Shown here: positions 48,301-58,853 of the stretch, in pieces
How the letters are laid out: each line of letters opens with the position of its first letter
How positions within the stretch are numbered: position 1 is the stretch's first letter
DNA from: Typha latifolia
Lineage: Eukaryota > Streptophyta > Magnoliopsida > Poales > Typhaceae
Direction: 5' to 3'
Length of the DNA: 64,000 nt
Assembly (NCBI GenBank): GCA_019914945.1
Contig: CM034109.1
Span: forward strand, 8,548,479-8,612,478
Translations under genes and position numbers: made by a program
The notes under the pieces: generated by a model
What the model was told of the DNA's origin: nothing
Seen by the model: the letters and a program-made list of their open reading frames with translations, nothing else
Database searches by the model: none

Positions 48301-50688
48301 CAGACATTGTCACGGACAGTAAGGGGCATGATGTACTATTACAAGGCCCTCAAGATGCTTGCATTTCTTGATTCTGCTTCTGAGAATGACATAAAGGAAG
48401 GGGCAAGGGAACTTCGTTCATTTGGATCTTCACGGCGGGACATGGATGCGTACAATTTGGATGGAGTTGGCAAGTCACCATCATCGAGGAACTTGAGCAG
48501 AAGAAGCAGTAACATTAGCTTATTGTTTAAAGGCCACGAGTATGGAACTGTCATGATGAAGTACACCTATGTTGTTGCCTGCCAGATATATGGTTCCCAG
48601 AAGGCTAAGAAGGACTCCCGTGCTGAAGAGATATTGTATCTAATGAAGAATAATGAAGCAGTACGTGTGGCCTATGTTGATGAAGTCAATACTGGGAGAG
48701 ATGAAGTGGAGTATTACTCTGTTCTTGTTAAGTATGACCAGAGGCTTGAGAAGGAGGTGGAGATTTATCGGATTAGGTTGCCTGGACCGTTGAAGCTTGG
48801 GGAGGGCAAGCCAGAGAACCAGAATCATGCCCTCATCTTCACGAGGGGTGATGCAGTACAGACTATTGATATGAACCAAGATAACTACTTTGAAGAGGCC
48901 CTCAAGATGCGGAATCTGTTGGAAGAATATAATCACTACTATGGAGCTCGAAAACCAACACTCTTAGGAGTCAGGGAACATGTTTTCACTGGTTCTGTTT
49001 CTTCGCTTGCTTGGTTCATGTCTGCTCAGGAGACAAGCTTTGTTACCCTTGGTCAGCGGGTTCTAGCCAACCCACTAAAGGTGCGAATGCATTATGGGCA
49101 TCCTGATGTCTTTGATCGCCTCTGGTTCTTGAGTCGAGGTGGTATTAGTAAGGCTTCCAGAGTAATCAACATCAGTGAGGACATATTTGCAGGATTTAAT
49201 TGTACACTTCGTGGTGGTAATGTTACACATCATGAATATATCCAGGTGGGTAAGGGACGCGATGTAGGGCTAAATCAAGTATCCATGTTTGAAGCAAAGG
49301 TTTCTAGTGGCAACGGAGAACAGACTTTAAGTAGAGATGTTTATAGATTGGGTCATAGATTGGATTTCTTCCGGATGCTCTCCTTCTTCTACACGACTGT
49401 GGGTTTCTACTTCAACACTATGATGGTGGTCCTGACAGTATATTCATTTGTATGGGGACGCTTTTATCTTGCTCTCAGTGGACTTGAAGATGCATTCAGG
49501 CAGAATGCTGACTCTACTAGTAATGCGGCACTAGGAACTGTTCTTAATCAGCAGTTCATTATCCAGCTTGGCATTTTCACAGCTTTGCCTATGGTTGTAG
49601 AAAACTCACTTGAGCATGGATTCCTTCCTGCGGTGTGGGATTTCATAACAATGCAGTTCCAGCTTGCATCTGTATTCTACACCTTCTCCATGGGAACTAA
49701 AACCCATTATTATGGGCGGACAATTCTTCATGGAGGTGCAAAATATAGGGCTACTGGACGTGGCTTTGTTGTGCAGCACAAGAGCTTTGCAGAGAACTAT
49801 AGGCTCTATGCCCGTAGCCATTTTTTAAAAGCAATAGAGCTTGGGGTGATCCTTACTGTTTATGCATCTTATAGTGCTATTGCCAAGAGCACGATTGTTT
49901 ACATAATCATGACAATCTCGAGCTGGTTTCTGGTAGTTTCATGGATAATCGCTCCCTTTGCATTTAATCCATCAGGCTTTGATTGGTTGAAAACTGTTTA
50001 TGACTTCGATGATTTTATGAACTGGATATGGTACCGGGGTGGGATATTCACAAAATCTGAGCAGAGTTGGGAAGTGTGGTGGTACGAGGAACAGGATCAT
50101 CTTCGAACAACTGGTCTTTGGGGAAAGCTCTTGGAAATATTATTAGATATCCGTTACTTCTTTTTTCAGTATGCAATTATATACCAGCTAAAGATTGCCA
50201 GTAACAGCACCAGTATTGCCGTCTATCTTCTTTCTTGGATATGCGTTGTTGCACTATTTGGAGTTTTCGTGATAATGGCTTATGCGCGGGATAAATATGC
50301 TGCAAAGGATCATATTTACTACCGCAGTGTCCAAGCCTTCGTCATCATTCTTGTGATACTAGTTATCATACTATTGCTCAAGTTCACTGCATTTGAAATT
50401 GTTGACATTTTTACAAGTCTTTTGGCTTTTATCCCTACTGGTTGGGGACTAATTTCCATTGCTCAAGTGATCAAACCATTTATTGAGTCTACTGTGGTCT
50501 GGGATACTGTGGTTGCTATTGCACGCTTGTATGACATATTGTTGGGGGTGGTTGTTATGGCACCAGTGGCATTGTTATCCTGGTTGCCCGGATTCCAGGA
50601 AATGCAGACAAGGATTCTCTTCAATGAAGCATTTAGCAGGGGTCTCCAGATATCCCGCATTCTTACTGGGAAAAGAACTAAAACTTGA
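45376..50688 (+). CDS. CALS12: Callose synthase 12-like (GSL5/PMR4 type), single exon
   Basis: One uninterrupted frame of 1770 residues, about the length of Arabidopsis CalS12. The plasma-membrane enzyme makes beta-1,3-glucan (callose) from UDP-glucose at plasmodesmata, pollen walls and wound or pathogen sites. The start resembles CalS12 (MSLRQR.., YNIIPINDLLADHPSLRFPE). It is followed by WGEAANLRFVPEC and NYDDINEYFW, an N-terminal membrane cluster (about 300-560), and the large cytosolic glucan synthase (FKS1-like) domain with SVLTPYYNEE. The conserved LSRGGISKASRVINISED stretch (from residue 1252) and NCTLRGGNVTHHEY precede a C-terminal cluster of membrane helices (about 1330-1760). CalS11/12-type genes have few introns while most callose synthases have dozens, which fits. 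The first third is much GC-richer than the rest. TGA is followed at once by a donor-like G/GTACTT, so the 3' UTR may be spliced. Confidence 0.95.
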   Translation: MSLRQRPNRDQPHSQGPPAVSGEGVYNIIPINDLLADHPSLRFPEVRAATAAIGDVEGLRPPPFVQWTPNLDLLDWLGFFFGFQRDNVRNQREHLVLLLANAQMRLHSPERIDVIETSVLVSLRKKLLHNYTSWCSYLGRRSHIFESHHDPRRNLLYSALYLLIWGEAANLRFVPECLCYIFHNMALELHHILEGYIDESTGRPALPAVSGENAFLKGVVMPVYKTIKAEVESSRNGTKPHSAWRNYDDINEYFWSRHVFERLRWPMDLSRNFFATPPDRNRVGKTGFVEQRSFWNIYRSFDRLWVMLLLYFQAAAIVAWRGQTYPWQNLRDRDTQVRVLTVFITWASLRLLQSVLDAGTQYSLVSRERLRLGLRMVLKIIAAVSWTIVFSVLYARIWDQKNRDKRWSPAANQKIFNFLEATAVFVLPELLAVALFIIPWVRNFLEKTNWKILYVLTWWFQTRSFVGRGLREGVVDNAKYAFFWVSLLAVKFTFSYFLQIKPMVAPSKAIYKITDVQYEWHEFFTNTNRFAVAILWTPVVLIYLMDIQIWYAIFSSFTGALVGLFSHLGEIRNVEQLRLRFQFFASAIQFNLMPEEQLFRQHGTLRTKLSDAIQRLKLRYGLGRPYKKIEVNQVEARRFALIWNEIISTFREEDIISDRELELLELPHEFWDIRVIRWPCLLLSNELLLALSQAKELVASDRKHWSKICKHEYRRCAVIEAYDSVKQLLLFIIKERTEEHSIVTQLFGAFDESMQVEKFTVEYKMSVLPNIHAKLITLLDLLIKPEKDLNKVVNTLQTLYDIVIRDFPTTKKSMGQLKQEGLALLRPSTTSLLFEKAIEFPSEENTIFYRQVRRLHTILTSRDSMNNVPKNLEAQRRIAFFSNSLFMNMPRAPQVEKMMAFSVLTPYYNEEILYSKEQLRSENEDGISILFYLQKIYVDDWEYFIQRMRREGMVNEEEIWDKKLRDLRLWASYRGQTLSRTVRGMMYYYKALKMLAFLDSASENDIKEGARELRSFGSSRRDMDAYNLDGVGKSPSSRNLSRRSSNISLLFKGHEYGTVMMKYTYVVACQIYGSQKAKKDSRAEEILYLMKNNEAVRVAYVDEVNTGRDEVEYYSVLVKYDQRLEKEVEIYRIRLPGPLKLGEGKPENQNHALIFTRGDAVQTIDMNQDNYFEEALKMRNLLEEYNHYYGARKPTLLGVREHVFTGSVSSLAWFMSAQETSFVTLGQRVLANPLKVRMHYGHPDVFDRLWFLSRGGISKASRVINISEDIFAGFNCTLRGGNVTHHEYIQVGKGRDVGLNQVSMFEAKVSSGNGEQTLSRDVYRLGHRLDFFRMLSFFYTTVGFYFNTMMVVLTVYSFVWGRFYLALSGLEDAFRQNADSTSNAALGTVLNQQFIIQLGIFTALPMVVENSLEHGFLPAVWDFITMQFQLASVFYTFSMGTKTHYYGRTILHGGAKYRATGRGFVVQHKSFAENYRLYARSHFLKAIELGVILTVYASYSAIAKSTIVYIIMTISSWFLVVSWIIAPFAFNPSGFDWLKTVYDFDDFMNWIWYRGGIFTKSEQSWEVWWYEEQDHLRTTGLWGKLLEILLDIRYFFFQYAIIYQLKIASNSTSIAVYLLSWICVVALFGVFVIMAYARDKYAAKDHIYYRSVQAFVIILVILVIILLLKFTAFEIVDIFTSLLAFIPTGWGLISIAQVIKPFIESTVVWDTVVAIARLYDILLGVVVMAPVALLSWLPGFQEMQTRILFNEAFSRGLQISRILTGKRTKT

Positions 50689-53171
50689 GGTACTTGTTCT
50701 AATTTATATATATTCTTAGTATGTTTGCCCTTGTTCTATATCCTATTAATTCTGGTTTTGTGAAGTACATATAAATATACTTTTGAATATATTTCTGTTG
50801 TTGTCATTGCCTGGAATTCCATGCAAACTTCCTGTTCATGAACTGCCCTTATCTCCTTTTTTTAATTTCTTCTAGCAGTTACTGCTTGTGATATTGAGTG
50901 CAACCATCGTACGCCTATTATAGCTGTCGCAAGTTTGTCCAGTACTGGAGCCATTTTAGCTTATAGCCTGTGGAGGCCCTGAAATTATATATACCTTTTC
51001 AGTTAATGCTACTAATTGCTACAAGTTTGATAATGCAAAATGATACTTCCTGGCAATCATTGACAGAACAAACTCTAAAACATACAAGGGAGTCTGTTTA
51101 TCTCTGATATTCGATCTTTTGCATAAATTTAGCTCTTGACTAGATAATGCTGATTTTAGATCCTTGAAGTTGAGTTGTCATCATCTTGCTTATGCATCTT
51201 GTATCAACTAATGGGTGAGTGCACAATTACTGAAAAGATCAAGTCATCTACAGGTTTTGGCTTTGGTTTCCTCCAATTACTGAATCCAAGGCTTCTTTTG
51301 TTCCATTTGTCTGGAAATCCTTATGCCTGTTAACAGTTTAGAACATGAATCTACATCAATATGTCATGACTGGAAGTTCTTTTGTTCAAAGATCAACACA
51401 TCTGACATCCAATGTAAAAAGCATACAGTCATCCTAGATGTATTAAATCCTGGGGTTTTGCATGGCATTTTAGTTACATATATACTCAAGTGATGACGTT
51501 GAAAGCATATCACCTTGGAAATGTTAATGGGAACTTGTACATACTGAGAATGCTATTATGGTGAGTGCATCATATAAAACATGACAAGATATTGACTATT
51601 GAATTTCTAACTGTTAATGTGCAAAAGATCTACTTATAAAATGTCAGTAACAAGGTGTCACGGATGCTTTTGTATGAAGGTCCTGAAAGCATCATGCTGG
51701 AGCATTATAGAAAGAAGGATTCCTAAGGGTTGTTGTACTAGCTACGAACAATTATTGTTTTTAACAAGATTTAGAAAATGTCTTGATGTATGAGAGCTTT
51801 AAGATTAGAATATTATTCCTGAGTTTTGGAAAATGTTTCAATTATGCTTTCATGGTGTACACCTTGTGCTCCTTTATGTTCGTCAAATTGACTAAATATT
51901 GTTTCACTTCTCTACTCTCATCTTCCCATTTGGTTACTTGCACAAGCTGGATCACTTTGGTCAATAAGTCTGCATATATTGTCTTCCACAGCAGGCATCA
52001 AGGTTGTTCAAGATGGAAGTTTCTAAATAGAACTGGAACACCATATAGGTGGGTGCATGCATATATTATGGTCCGAATCAGCATGACAAATATAGTCTTA
52101 AATTTATATGGAGAACAATCTAAGTTGCTGAAAACATCTAGAAGCTATTTTTTATAAATGCTTGTGATGTTTTCCTTTCTTCGGTTCCATTCCTGCTCAG
52201 GCTTCTTATATGCATAAGCTGTTTGAACTTCAACTAACACTAGGAATCTTTTTCAGGTCCAGAGTTCTTCTCCAGTGTGTTCATGGAGCCCATTTATCTG
52301 TACAGTTGGCCTTCTCTGTCATCCCAGTTGGGTATATCTCCTGTTTCCTCACCTGTAAATTTGATGCTGTATCTTATTGAATTTGATTACACGTATGGAA
52401 TTTTGTGGTAGAGATGTAGTTTGTGGAATATCAATTTTGAATAGGAGTGGTATTTCTGCTCGCTTATCTAGAAAATTCAACATGATGTAATTTGATAGGC
52501 ACAGAGTGCCTGCTTCTGTTTGTAATGTTCTCATCGTTGGAGAAGTCATTGGGTTTGCATGAGGCTATACCACTTTATTAATCAAAATGCACATAGATTT
52601 ATACTTTTTGTACGCTAAGTTTATCAAGTGAAAGTAATCTAACATCCATCTCTTGAAAGAAATTTCCAGACAGTCCATAGCAAGCTGATATCTGGTTGAG
52701 AGGTGATTAAAAAAAAGGGCACAAAAGAACTTAATTTATGGTAGTAAGTCACATTTAATTTCACTATTATTGCATATCCGTAATTAGGAAAATATCCAGT
52801 AATCTTGTGAGAAATTATATGGCATCTTATCCAATCCGACATGCCATATTTAATGGACGATAACAATGTCACTCTAAAAAAAAAATTAGATTTTGACTTT
52901 CTCAACTATCACCACTCTGATTTACTTTCAACCTCTCAAGAAAAAAAAAACATACATTAACCCTGCATTATCTAATTGTATAACTAATCTCCCTCTATTA
53001 GAAGTAATATAAAAGATTTACTAACTACTAGAGTTTAATGCTTGGAAAAATTATAGAAGATAATATTTGAAGAAATTGTCATATATATCATTAAAAGAGA
53101 AGATGGAATTATATAGAAGAGAGACGGAGAGGCTGATAATATATTTAAATAGTTTAGTGAGGGAATCTGTC
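50689..53171. other. 3' flank of callose synthase and intergenic DNA
   Basis: The first part is probably a (spliced) 3' UTR. Acceptor-like sites lie at about 50873-50878 and 52252-52257, the latter followed by a GC-richer stretch to about 52350. No second gene is visible; short open frames here lack family features. Confidence 0.45.
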
Positions 53172-53187
53172 TACTTTTTTCTCGAGG
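53172..53187. repeat. Target-site duplication, upstream copy (16 bases)
   Basis: TACTTTTTTCTCGAGG is repeated without mismatch at 53681-53696, on the far side of the LINE fragment and its A tail. Confidence 0.9.
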
Positions 53188-53680
53188 CCCTGCGAGTTGG
53201 TGCGTACCAAGGTGGAGCAGCGGCCATCTTCCGTACCGCGGAGGGAGAGTTTCTTCAGGCAGGGTGGGAGCCGTGCCCGGGCGCCTCGGCGCTTCAATCC
53301 GAACTCTAGGCTATCCGGCTGGCGTTGAGGATGGCGGGGGGAGGATCCAGACTACAGGTAGAGACTGACTGCACCGAGGCCATCAGCTGCGTGCAGCAAC
53401 CAGAGCGCAGTCCATGGCGCGTCCGAAACCTCGCGAGTGAATGCGCGCGTTTAGCTAGTGAGTGTGGTGAGATCAGGTTAACCCATGTTGGGAGAGAGGC
53501 CAATGCGGTCGCAGACTGGGCAGCAGCGAAGGCCAGTTTGGCCTCGGCGTACTGCCACGTGGAGCGTCTAAATAACGCTCCACCGGAATTATGTAACCTG
53601 TTAGCTGTCGACGCGGACACGTGGCGACAGCAAAATAATCGAAGCTGACCTCAGCTCTTTTGCAGTCAAAAAAAAAAAAA
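53188..53680 (+). mobile_element. 5'-truncated LINE retrotransposon fragment (RNase H end, A13 tail)
   Basis: A 493-base insertion, GC-rich against AT-rich flanks, ends in 13 A residues (53668-53680) and is bounded by a perfect 16-base target-site duplication. These are the marks of target-primed reverse transcription. Its plus-strand frame encodes the C-terminal RNase H domain common in plant LINEs: an AAIFRTAEGEFLQAGWEP strand, the acidic-site segment VETDCTEAI, and the terminal HVGREANAVADWAAAK with the catalytic-type His and Asp. The frame is interrupted by one TAG (53307-53309) with no frameshift around it and ends at 53646-53648. Reverse transcriptase and endonuclease are absent because of 5' truncation, so the copy is dead. 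The identical duplication implies a recent insertion. Confidence 0.92.
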
Positions 53681-53696
53681 TACTTTTTTCTCGAGG
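53681..53696. repeat. Target-site duplication, downstream copy (16 bases)
   Basis: Perfect second copy of the 16-base target site, directly after the A tail of the LINE fragment. Confidence 0.9.
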
Positions 53697-54308
53697 GGTG
53701 AGGGTGACGTAGAGCAATAGTTGAAGGGGTCGAGATGTAATTATTCTAAAAAATTATGCATGTAAAATATTAAATTCTAAGAGAAATTATATTTTAATCT
53801 TGTGGTTGTTTAAATTCACCTCACCTCCTATAATTTTATTTGTATCACTTACCCTCTTATAATTATATTTAAACTAAAATTATTATTTTTCATTTATTTA
53901 ATTAATCTATAAAAATAAAATTATAGATAATTAAATAAATTTTGTAATATATTTAAAATATATCAATTAAATTTTATATGATAAAAATATAATAAAAATA
54001 GACATACATTCAGTTCAATACATTTGTCATACTTTTACCATATAGATTGATATTTTTTTAATATGTTATAAATAAAATTATACGCGTGAACTAAATTTAT
54101 GCCTTTAACATATAAGGTAAAATAAAGTTTCACCTAAATTTTATAAACAGAAAGGAAGCAAATAAAGACGACCGTCTAGCGCTTGCAAACGCGTAACGCG
54201 TTCCGCGAGTCACCGTACGCGAGAGACTTTCCCGATTAGTCTGCACCAATCTCAAACTCCTTGGTTCTCTCCACTTGTTAGCCACTTAGCTGCTAATTTC
54301 TCCTTTCT
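53697..54308. other. AT-rich upstream region of the OB-fold gene
   Basis: Mostly AT-rich DNA without genes. A short GC-rich patch with CGCG words at about 54165-54230 probably belongs to the promoter of the following gene. Confidence 0.45.
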
Positions 54309-54321
54309 AGGGTTAGGGTTT
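54309..54321 (+). promoter_or_regulatory. Telo-box-like motif in 5' leader
   Basis: AGGGTTAGGGTTT lies 9-21 bases before the start codon at 54330. Telo-boxes are known near the starts of plant genes for translation and growth; here it is a sequence match only. Confidence 0.5.
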
Positions 54322-54329
54322 CTGCATTC

Positions 54330-56209
54330 ATGGCGACGGCTCAGCAGCAGCAGCAGAGTGGTGGAGGGGGCGCTGTGCCTAAGAGGAAGCCAGTGTTCAC
54401 GAAGGTGGATCAGCTCAAGCCGGGGACGTCGGGGCACACCCTCACGGCGAAGGTCCTCAGCTCCACCACCGTCCTCAACAAAGGCCGCGCCGCTGCCGCC
54501 GCCTCCGGCAACCTTCGCCCGACCAAGATCGCCGAGTGCCTCATTGGCGACGAGACTGGCACTATCGTCTTCACCGCCCGCAACGAGCAGGGTTCGATTT
54601 TGTCATCTTTTTCTCTTGATCTCTCTTTGGTTTTTTTTTTAAGAAATCGAAATGCTGATTGGATTTTATTCTGGATTATATGTTTTTGATGTCGGTATTT
54701 TGAGATTTGATTGATTGAAATGTATGCAATTGGAATTTTGCAGTTTATGTTATATTCTTTCTTTATCATATATAGTCGTGGACCTAATTCTCAATTTGGG
54801 TTTTCATGAAGGGAAAGTAAGAAGAAATTTATTTGTTCCTTTATCTTTTTCAGTTGCCTTGATATGGTATTTGTATCTAGATCCTAAAGATATCATTTTG
54901 GTACATTTTTTATATTGGATATCATTTCTCAAAAAAGTTTTCCATAAAGTTGAACCTTATTTTCTTTCTGTTGAACCGTAGCTACTTAGGATAGCTAGAT
55001 GCTCTTTGTTTTCTCACATAATGGTATTCATACACTGAGTTTGGTCCTGACTTATTGTTATTGAATCAACTTTAGAGCTGCAATAAGGTTTTTGCTAGTC
55101 AAGTGAATAAGAAATAATGAGAAATCAGCTAGGGTTCCATGGTGAACTATCGTTAAATCTATAATGTTTTCCCTTTTGCTTTCTTTTGTCGAATGATCGA
55201 ACAAAATGAAGCCAACCATATATTCCAGAATAATCGGAGAACTTGGGTGCTAAGAGACTTATTTCAACCAGCACTGTCCTACTTCCAAACTGGACCAACA
55301 TACCTTGGGTTTTCCGGATAATCCTCGACAGTAGGGGTAATGTATATGTGATGTCCAGCAGTCTATAAAACACTTACATCTGCATTGAGTGTCATAATCA
55401 TTTTTAAGTTAAGATGATTCAGGACCACCCAATGTTCTTCTTATGAATCTGGATTCGATCAACATGGAGGTTAAATGCTGATTGCAGCATGTGGTGGTGC
55501 ATAAGTTGAGTGTCATATCAGGCTTCACAAATTAGACGCTCCCGGTGTATACAATAGATATGCAGATAAGTCGGAACAGGGTCCTCCCGATCCTTATTGG
55601 ACTATTGGTTAGCACTTATGAAGCACGGACACGACACGAGTCGGGGACACGTGTCCTACACAGGTCTGAAGTATCCTTAATTAAAAAAAATATTAAAAAA
55701 TATTGGACACAGGGGTGACACAGCGAGACACGGGTGGGACACCGACATGACTAATATCTGTGTTAAATGGTCAGGTTTGAGCCCGGATTCAAACCCAAAG
55801 CTAATTTCCCCAAATCCTCACCCGTTGGAGGAAATCTCTTTGTAATCTAGAACTAGATTACAAAGAATCCCATTTGAATTTGTTATGCCTATGTTCATGT
55901 GCAAACAGAATTTGCCCTCAGTTAATTTTAGGCCTTATATTTTATGTTGATCGCCCAACCTGACTCTTCATTTACTCTCTTTTGATATGTTGTTTGTTAA
56001 CTTGTTATCTTTCTACAGTTGATATGATGGAATCAGGCGCCACCGTCATTCTCCGTAATGCAAAGATTGATATGTTCAAAGGCTCGATGAGACTAGCTGT
56101 TGACAAGTGGGGCCGTGTTGAAGTTACTGAACCTTCTAGTTTCACAGTAAAGGAGGACAACAATTTGTCGCTTGTTGAGTATGAACTTGTCAATGTCGTT
56201 GAGGAATGA
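54330..56209 (+). CDS. Small OB-fold nucleic-acid-binding protein, At4g28440-like
   Basis: Two exons, 54330-54591 and 56019-56209, join through a split Val codon (G/TT) to 150 residues. After a Gln-rich start (MATAQQQQQ) the protein has KRKPVFTKVDQLKPGTSGHT and the OB-fold strands IAECLIGDETGTIVFTARN. The second exon follows with GATVILRNAKIDMFKGSMRL, VDKWGRVEVTEP and NLSLVEYELV. This matches the small plant proteins annotated as uncharacterised At4g28440-like. They are related to the single-stranded-DNA-binding OB fold of SOSS-B/RPA-type proteins, and nucleic-acid binding is inferred from the fold only. Exon 1 is GC-rich and exon 2 AT-richer. The intron is 1427 bases, GT-AG. Confidence 0.9.
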
Positions 56210-57314
56210 AGACTGTTGCTTGGCTGATGATTGACCTTTGAAGGAGCCCTTGAAGTCCTGCAGACTTAGCGGTTAGTTCTCATCTTGTCAACCTGGTAAT
56301 TTATCTGAAACAAAAGTTCTCCAGAAACAGTATGAAGTTGGAAATTTCTTGTTGAAGCAAGTGATGGTGTCGTGTTTCATTAAGAATTTTACTCATGACT
56401 AGGTTATATGCTGCATCATTGTGGTTTTTACAGTGGCTGTAAGTCGTTGAAGACATGTTATTTTATCTGATGCACAATTAAGTGAACTTAGATGCAAAAG
56501 TTTTACTGGTGACAGAATCTGTGATATACTGATATCTATTCGCTTTATTCTACTAAAGGTACAACCAATTAATTTGATTTGTTTTACTTCATGTAATCTT
56601 CTGTCACAATGGACATGACATCTCTCTCTATTGCGCGTGCTCTCGTGCACACAAAATGCAGATACACCCAGAGATGTATATTGTATTATGTACTCACATT
56701 TTTTTTCCTTTGAGATGTGTATTCTCTGGACGGTCTCAACAGACCTTGCCATGCTGCATCAACAAGGTGTACACATGAAACAGAGAAGTATCGCTAGTTT
56801 CTCTGTCACCCACCATGTTTATCTTTTCTTTTCCTATTCCTTTTAGTGTTATCAGCTCTCTCAATCTTTCGGATGTCCAGTATTCGTATTGTTATGTAGG
56901 ATTACTATATACTGTTGATATAGTATGAGTTGCTGCTAAAGGGTAATGTGCAACTGTTGTTCTCCTCTTACATTTTCGTTTCCAGCGTCTCATTATTTAT
57001 CATGGAAAACAGGCCTGAGCATATTCAGTCCAAATTGCTGCAAATTATAAGCAATTTCAGGTTGGTTTTGCTAAATAAATAATATACGATACATGTAACA
57101 GGGAGTACTCTCGTGGTAGAGTAGTTTTTTCCCCCCTTTAATTTTAGAAAAAGAATGTAGACGCAAGTGAAAAATTAATAAACTCCCATAATATAGTTCA
57201 TAAACCACACACTCAAATGCAATATGACAAGCATAAATCTGGCAACAGTCGTACATGTTTGTCGTAATTAGCTATGACGTAGTTGGTAGCAACTAAAAAC
57301 TAAAGATAAATATT
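56210..57314. other. Convergent 3' flanks of OB-fold and E6-like genes
   Basis: The 3' UTRs of both genes lie here. I see no additional gene; the open frames around 56400-56850 have no recognisable features. Confidence 0.5.
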
Positions 57315-57875
57315 TCACGGGGCAAACTCCTCTGGGCTCTCCTGGTTATCTTGGTAATTCTTTTGGAACTCATCCACTGCATCTTCATACTCATTACCAG
57401 TCTCATAGCTATATCCATCACCAGGAATGTTTCTTGATTCATATCGATTACCATATCGTTCGCCATTAACATCGTAATAGTACCTGCCATTCTCTACATC
57501 ACTCATACCATAGTGCCTATTAGGCCACACCTCCTTGGTCTCGTACCTTTTCTGGTTGAACTCCTCATTTGAAAACTTTGAAGGAACGTAGCCTTCGCCA
57601 TCAAGCTCAGTGTAGTAGTTGGTCATGGCGGTCGGCAAGGATTCGTCGGCGAGATGGGCATAAAGGCCATAACCATGATGACTTTGGGGAGGCAGAGCTG
57701 TTCCAGCGTCGTCATTTCCGACGACGGGGGCCGGCGCGACAGCTTGCTTCAAGTCCTCGGTGCGTGTTATCTTGTTAAAGAAGAAATAGTTCTTCCTTGC
57801 ATGGGTTTGTTGGGAGGATAAGGAAAGAAAGAGGAGGAAGAATAGCAGCGAGATTTGCTTTACTATGGAAGCCAT
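57315..57875 (-). CDS. E6-like secreted cell-wall protein
   Basis: An intronless 186-residue frame. A signal peptide (about 1-26, SLLFFLLFLSLSSQQTHA) precedes ARKNYFFFNK. The mature part is hydrophilic and rich in Tyr, Asn, Gly and Glu. It has GYGLYAH, the family signature GMSDVENGRYYYDV, repeated RYGNRYESR-like elements, and an acidic end NQESPEEFAP. This matches the pattern of cotton fibre protein E6, abundant in elongating fibres; relatives occur widely and their molecular function is unknown. Secretion to the wall is inferred from the signal peptide. A TATA box (tttatatata on the coding strand, 57919-57928) lies about 45-54 bases upstream of the ATG. The gene is divergent from the TAXIMIN gene, about 980 bases apart. 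Confidence 0.85.
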   Translation of the reverse strand: MASIVKQISLLFFLLFLSLSSQQTHARKNYFFFNKITRTEDLKQAVAPAPVVGNDDAGTALPPQSHHGYGLYAHLADESLPTAMTNYYTELDGEGYVPSKFSNEEFNQKRYETKEVWPNRHYGMSDVENGRYYYDVNGERYGNRYESRNIPGDGYSYETGNEYEDAVDEFQKNYQDNQESPEEFAP

Positions 57876-57918
57876 TAGGATGGGAGATACTATAGATGTT
57901 AGTGGCTTCCACTGCTAG

Positions 57919-57928
57919 TATATATAAA
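57919..57928 (-). promoter_or_regulatory. TATA box of the E6-like gene
   Basis: On the coding strand the sequence reads TTTATATATA, 44-53 bases before the start codon, so the leader is very short. Confidence 0.6.
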
Positions 57929-58131
57929 GAGATGGGCGTGTGATGATAGCGAGGATTGTGGATAGTGGGGGGGATTGCATCATGGCATTTTGTGCACGCT
58001 GCATGTGATATATTCCTGAGCCCTCCAACAGAAGTCATCAACTGGAGGAGTAAATTTAGAGAACAAAAGTGTAGCAATTGACTCTACTCATGCTCCAAAG
58101 AAAGGAACAAACGTGAGTGAGAGAGCCTTTG

Positions 58132-58250
<119 letters not shown>

Positions 58251-58853
58251 ATTAGAAAGACACAAACACCGTTAATTTTGGATGAAAAATATAACGATAA
58301 TAGAGGTGGTAAGTCTCGAGCAAACAAACCAAGCTTGAGCTGGCCTAGTTTTAGGTTCAATTGATGAACACAGAGCCTGCACTTGACAAAATGATTCAGA
58401 TGGTATTATCTTGTCTTTGACCCACATCATACTCTAATCTTTCTAAGCAGCGTGACAAAATTTAATCTTTCGGAAAAAAAAAAAATCTTACTTTAGTACC
58501 AATTTGATCCATGTAGATTAGTCCAAGCACTCATCAGATACATACCAAAATTAGAAAAAGAATATAGGAAGATGGTAGAATTCGAATAAAGACAAAGTGG
58601 AGCAATTAAATACACCTTATAAAATGCTATTAATTATACAAAGTTATAAAAGACATGCTAATTTAAGCACTCGAGTCGTGACATTTTTCTTCTTCTAAAT
58701 CCCTCTGCGGATATAAAAAGAGCTGGAAAAAAAAAAAGGTGTCCTCTTTTCATAACTATCTCAAAATAGATTGTTAGCGAGAGGAGAAGAATGAGAACCG
58801 TACAGAGGGAGGAGGAAATAGAAGCAAACGACGTAGAAAGATCGAAGAGAACA
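58251..58853. other. Upstream region of the TAXIMIN gene
   Basis: AT-rich DNA with A runs; no other gene. An in-frame ATG at 58791 would add 21 hydrophilic residues to TAXIMIN, but the family normally starts just before the DC.PLGFL segment. Confidence 0.45.

Noticed and set aside
51783..52157. A 124-residue plus-strand frame behind the callose synthase
   Set aside because: AT-rich composition, no domain; probably 3' UTR or intron sequence of the callose synthase transcript.
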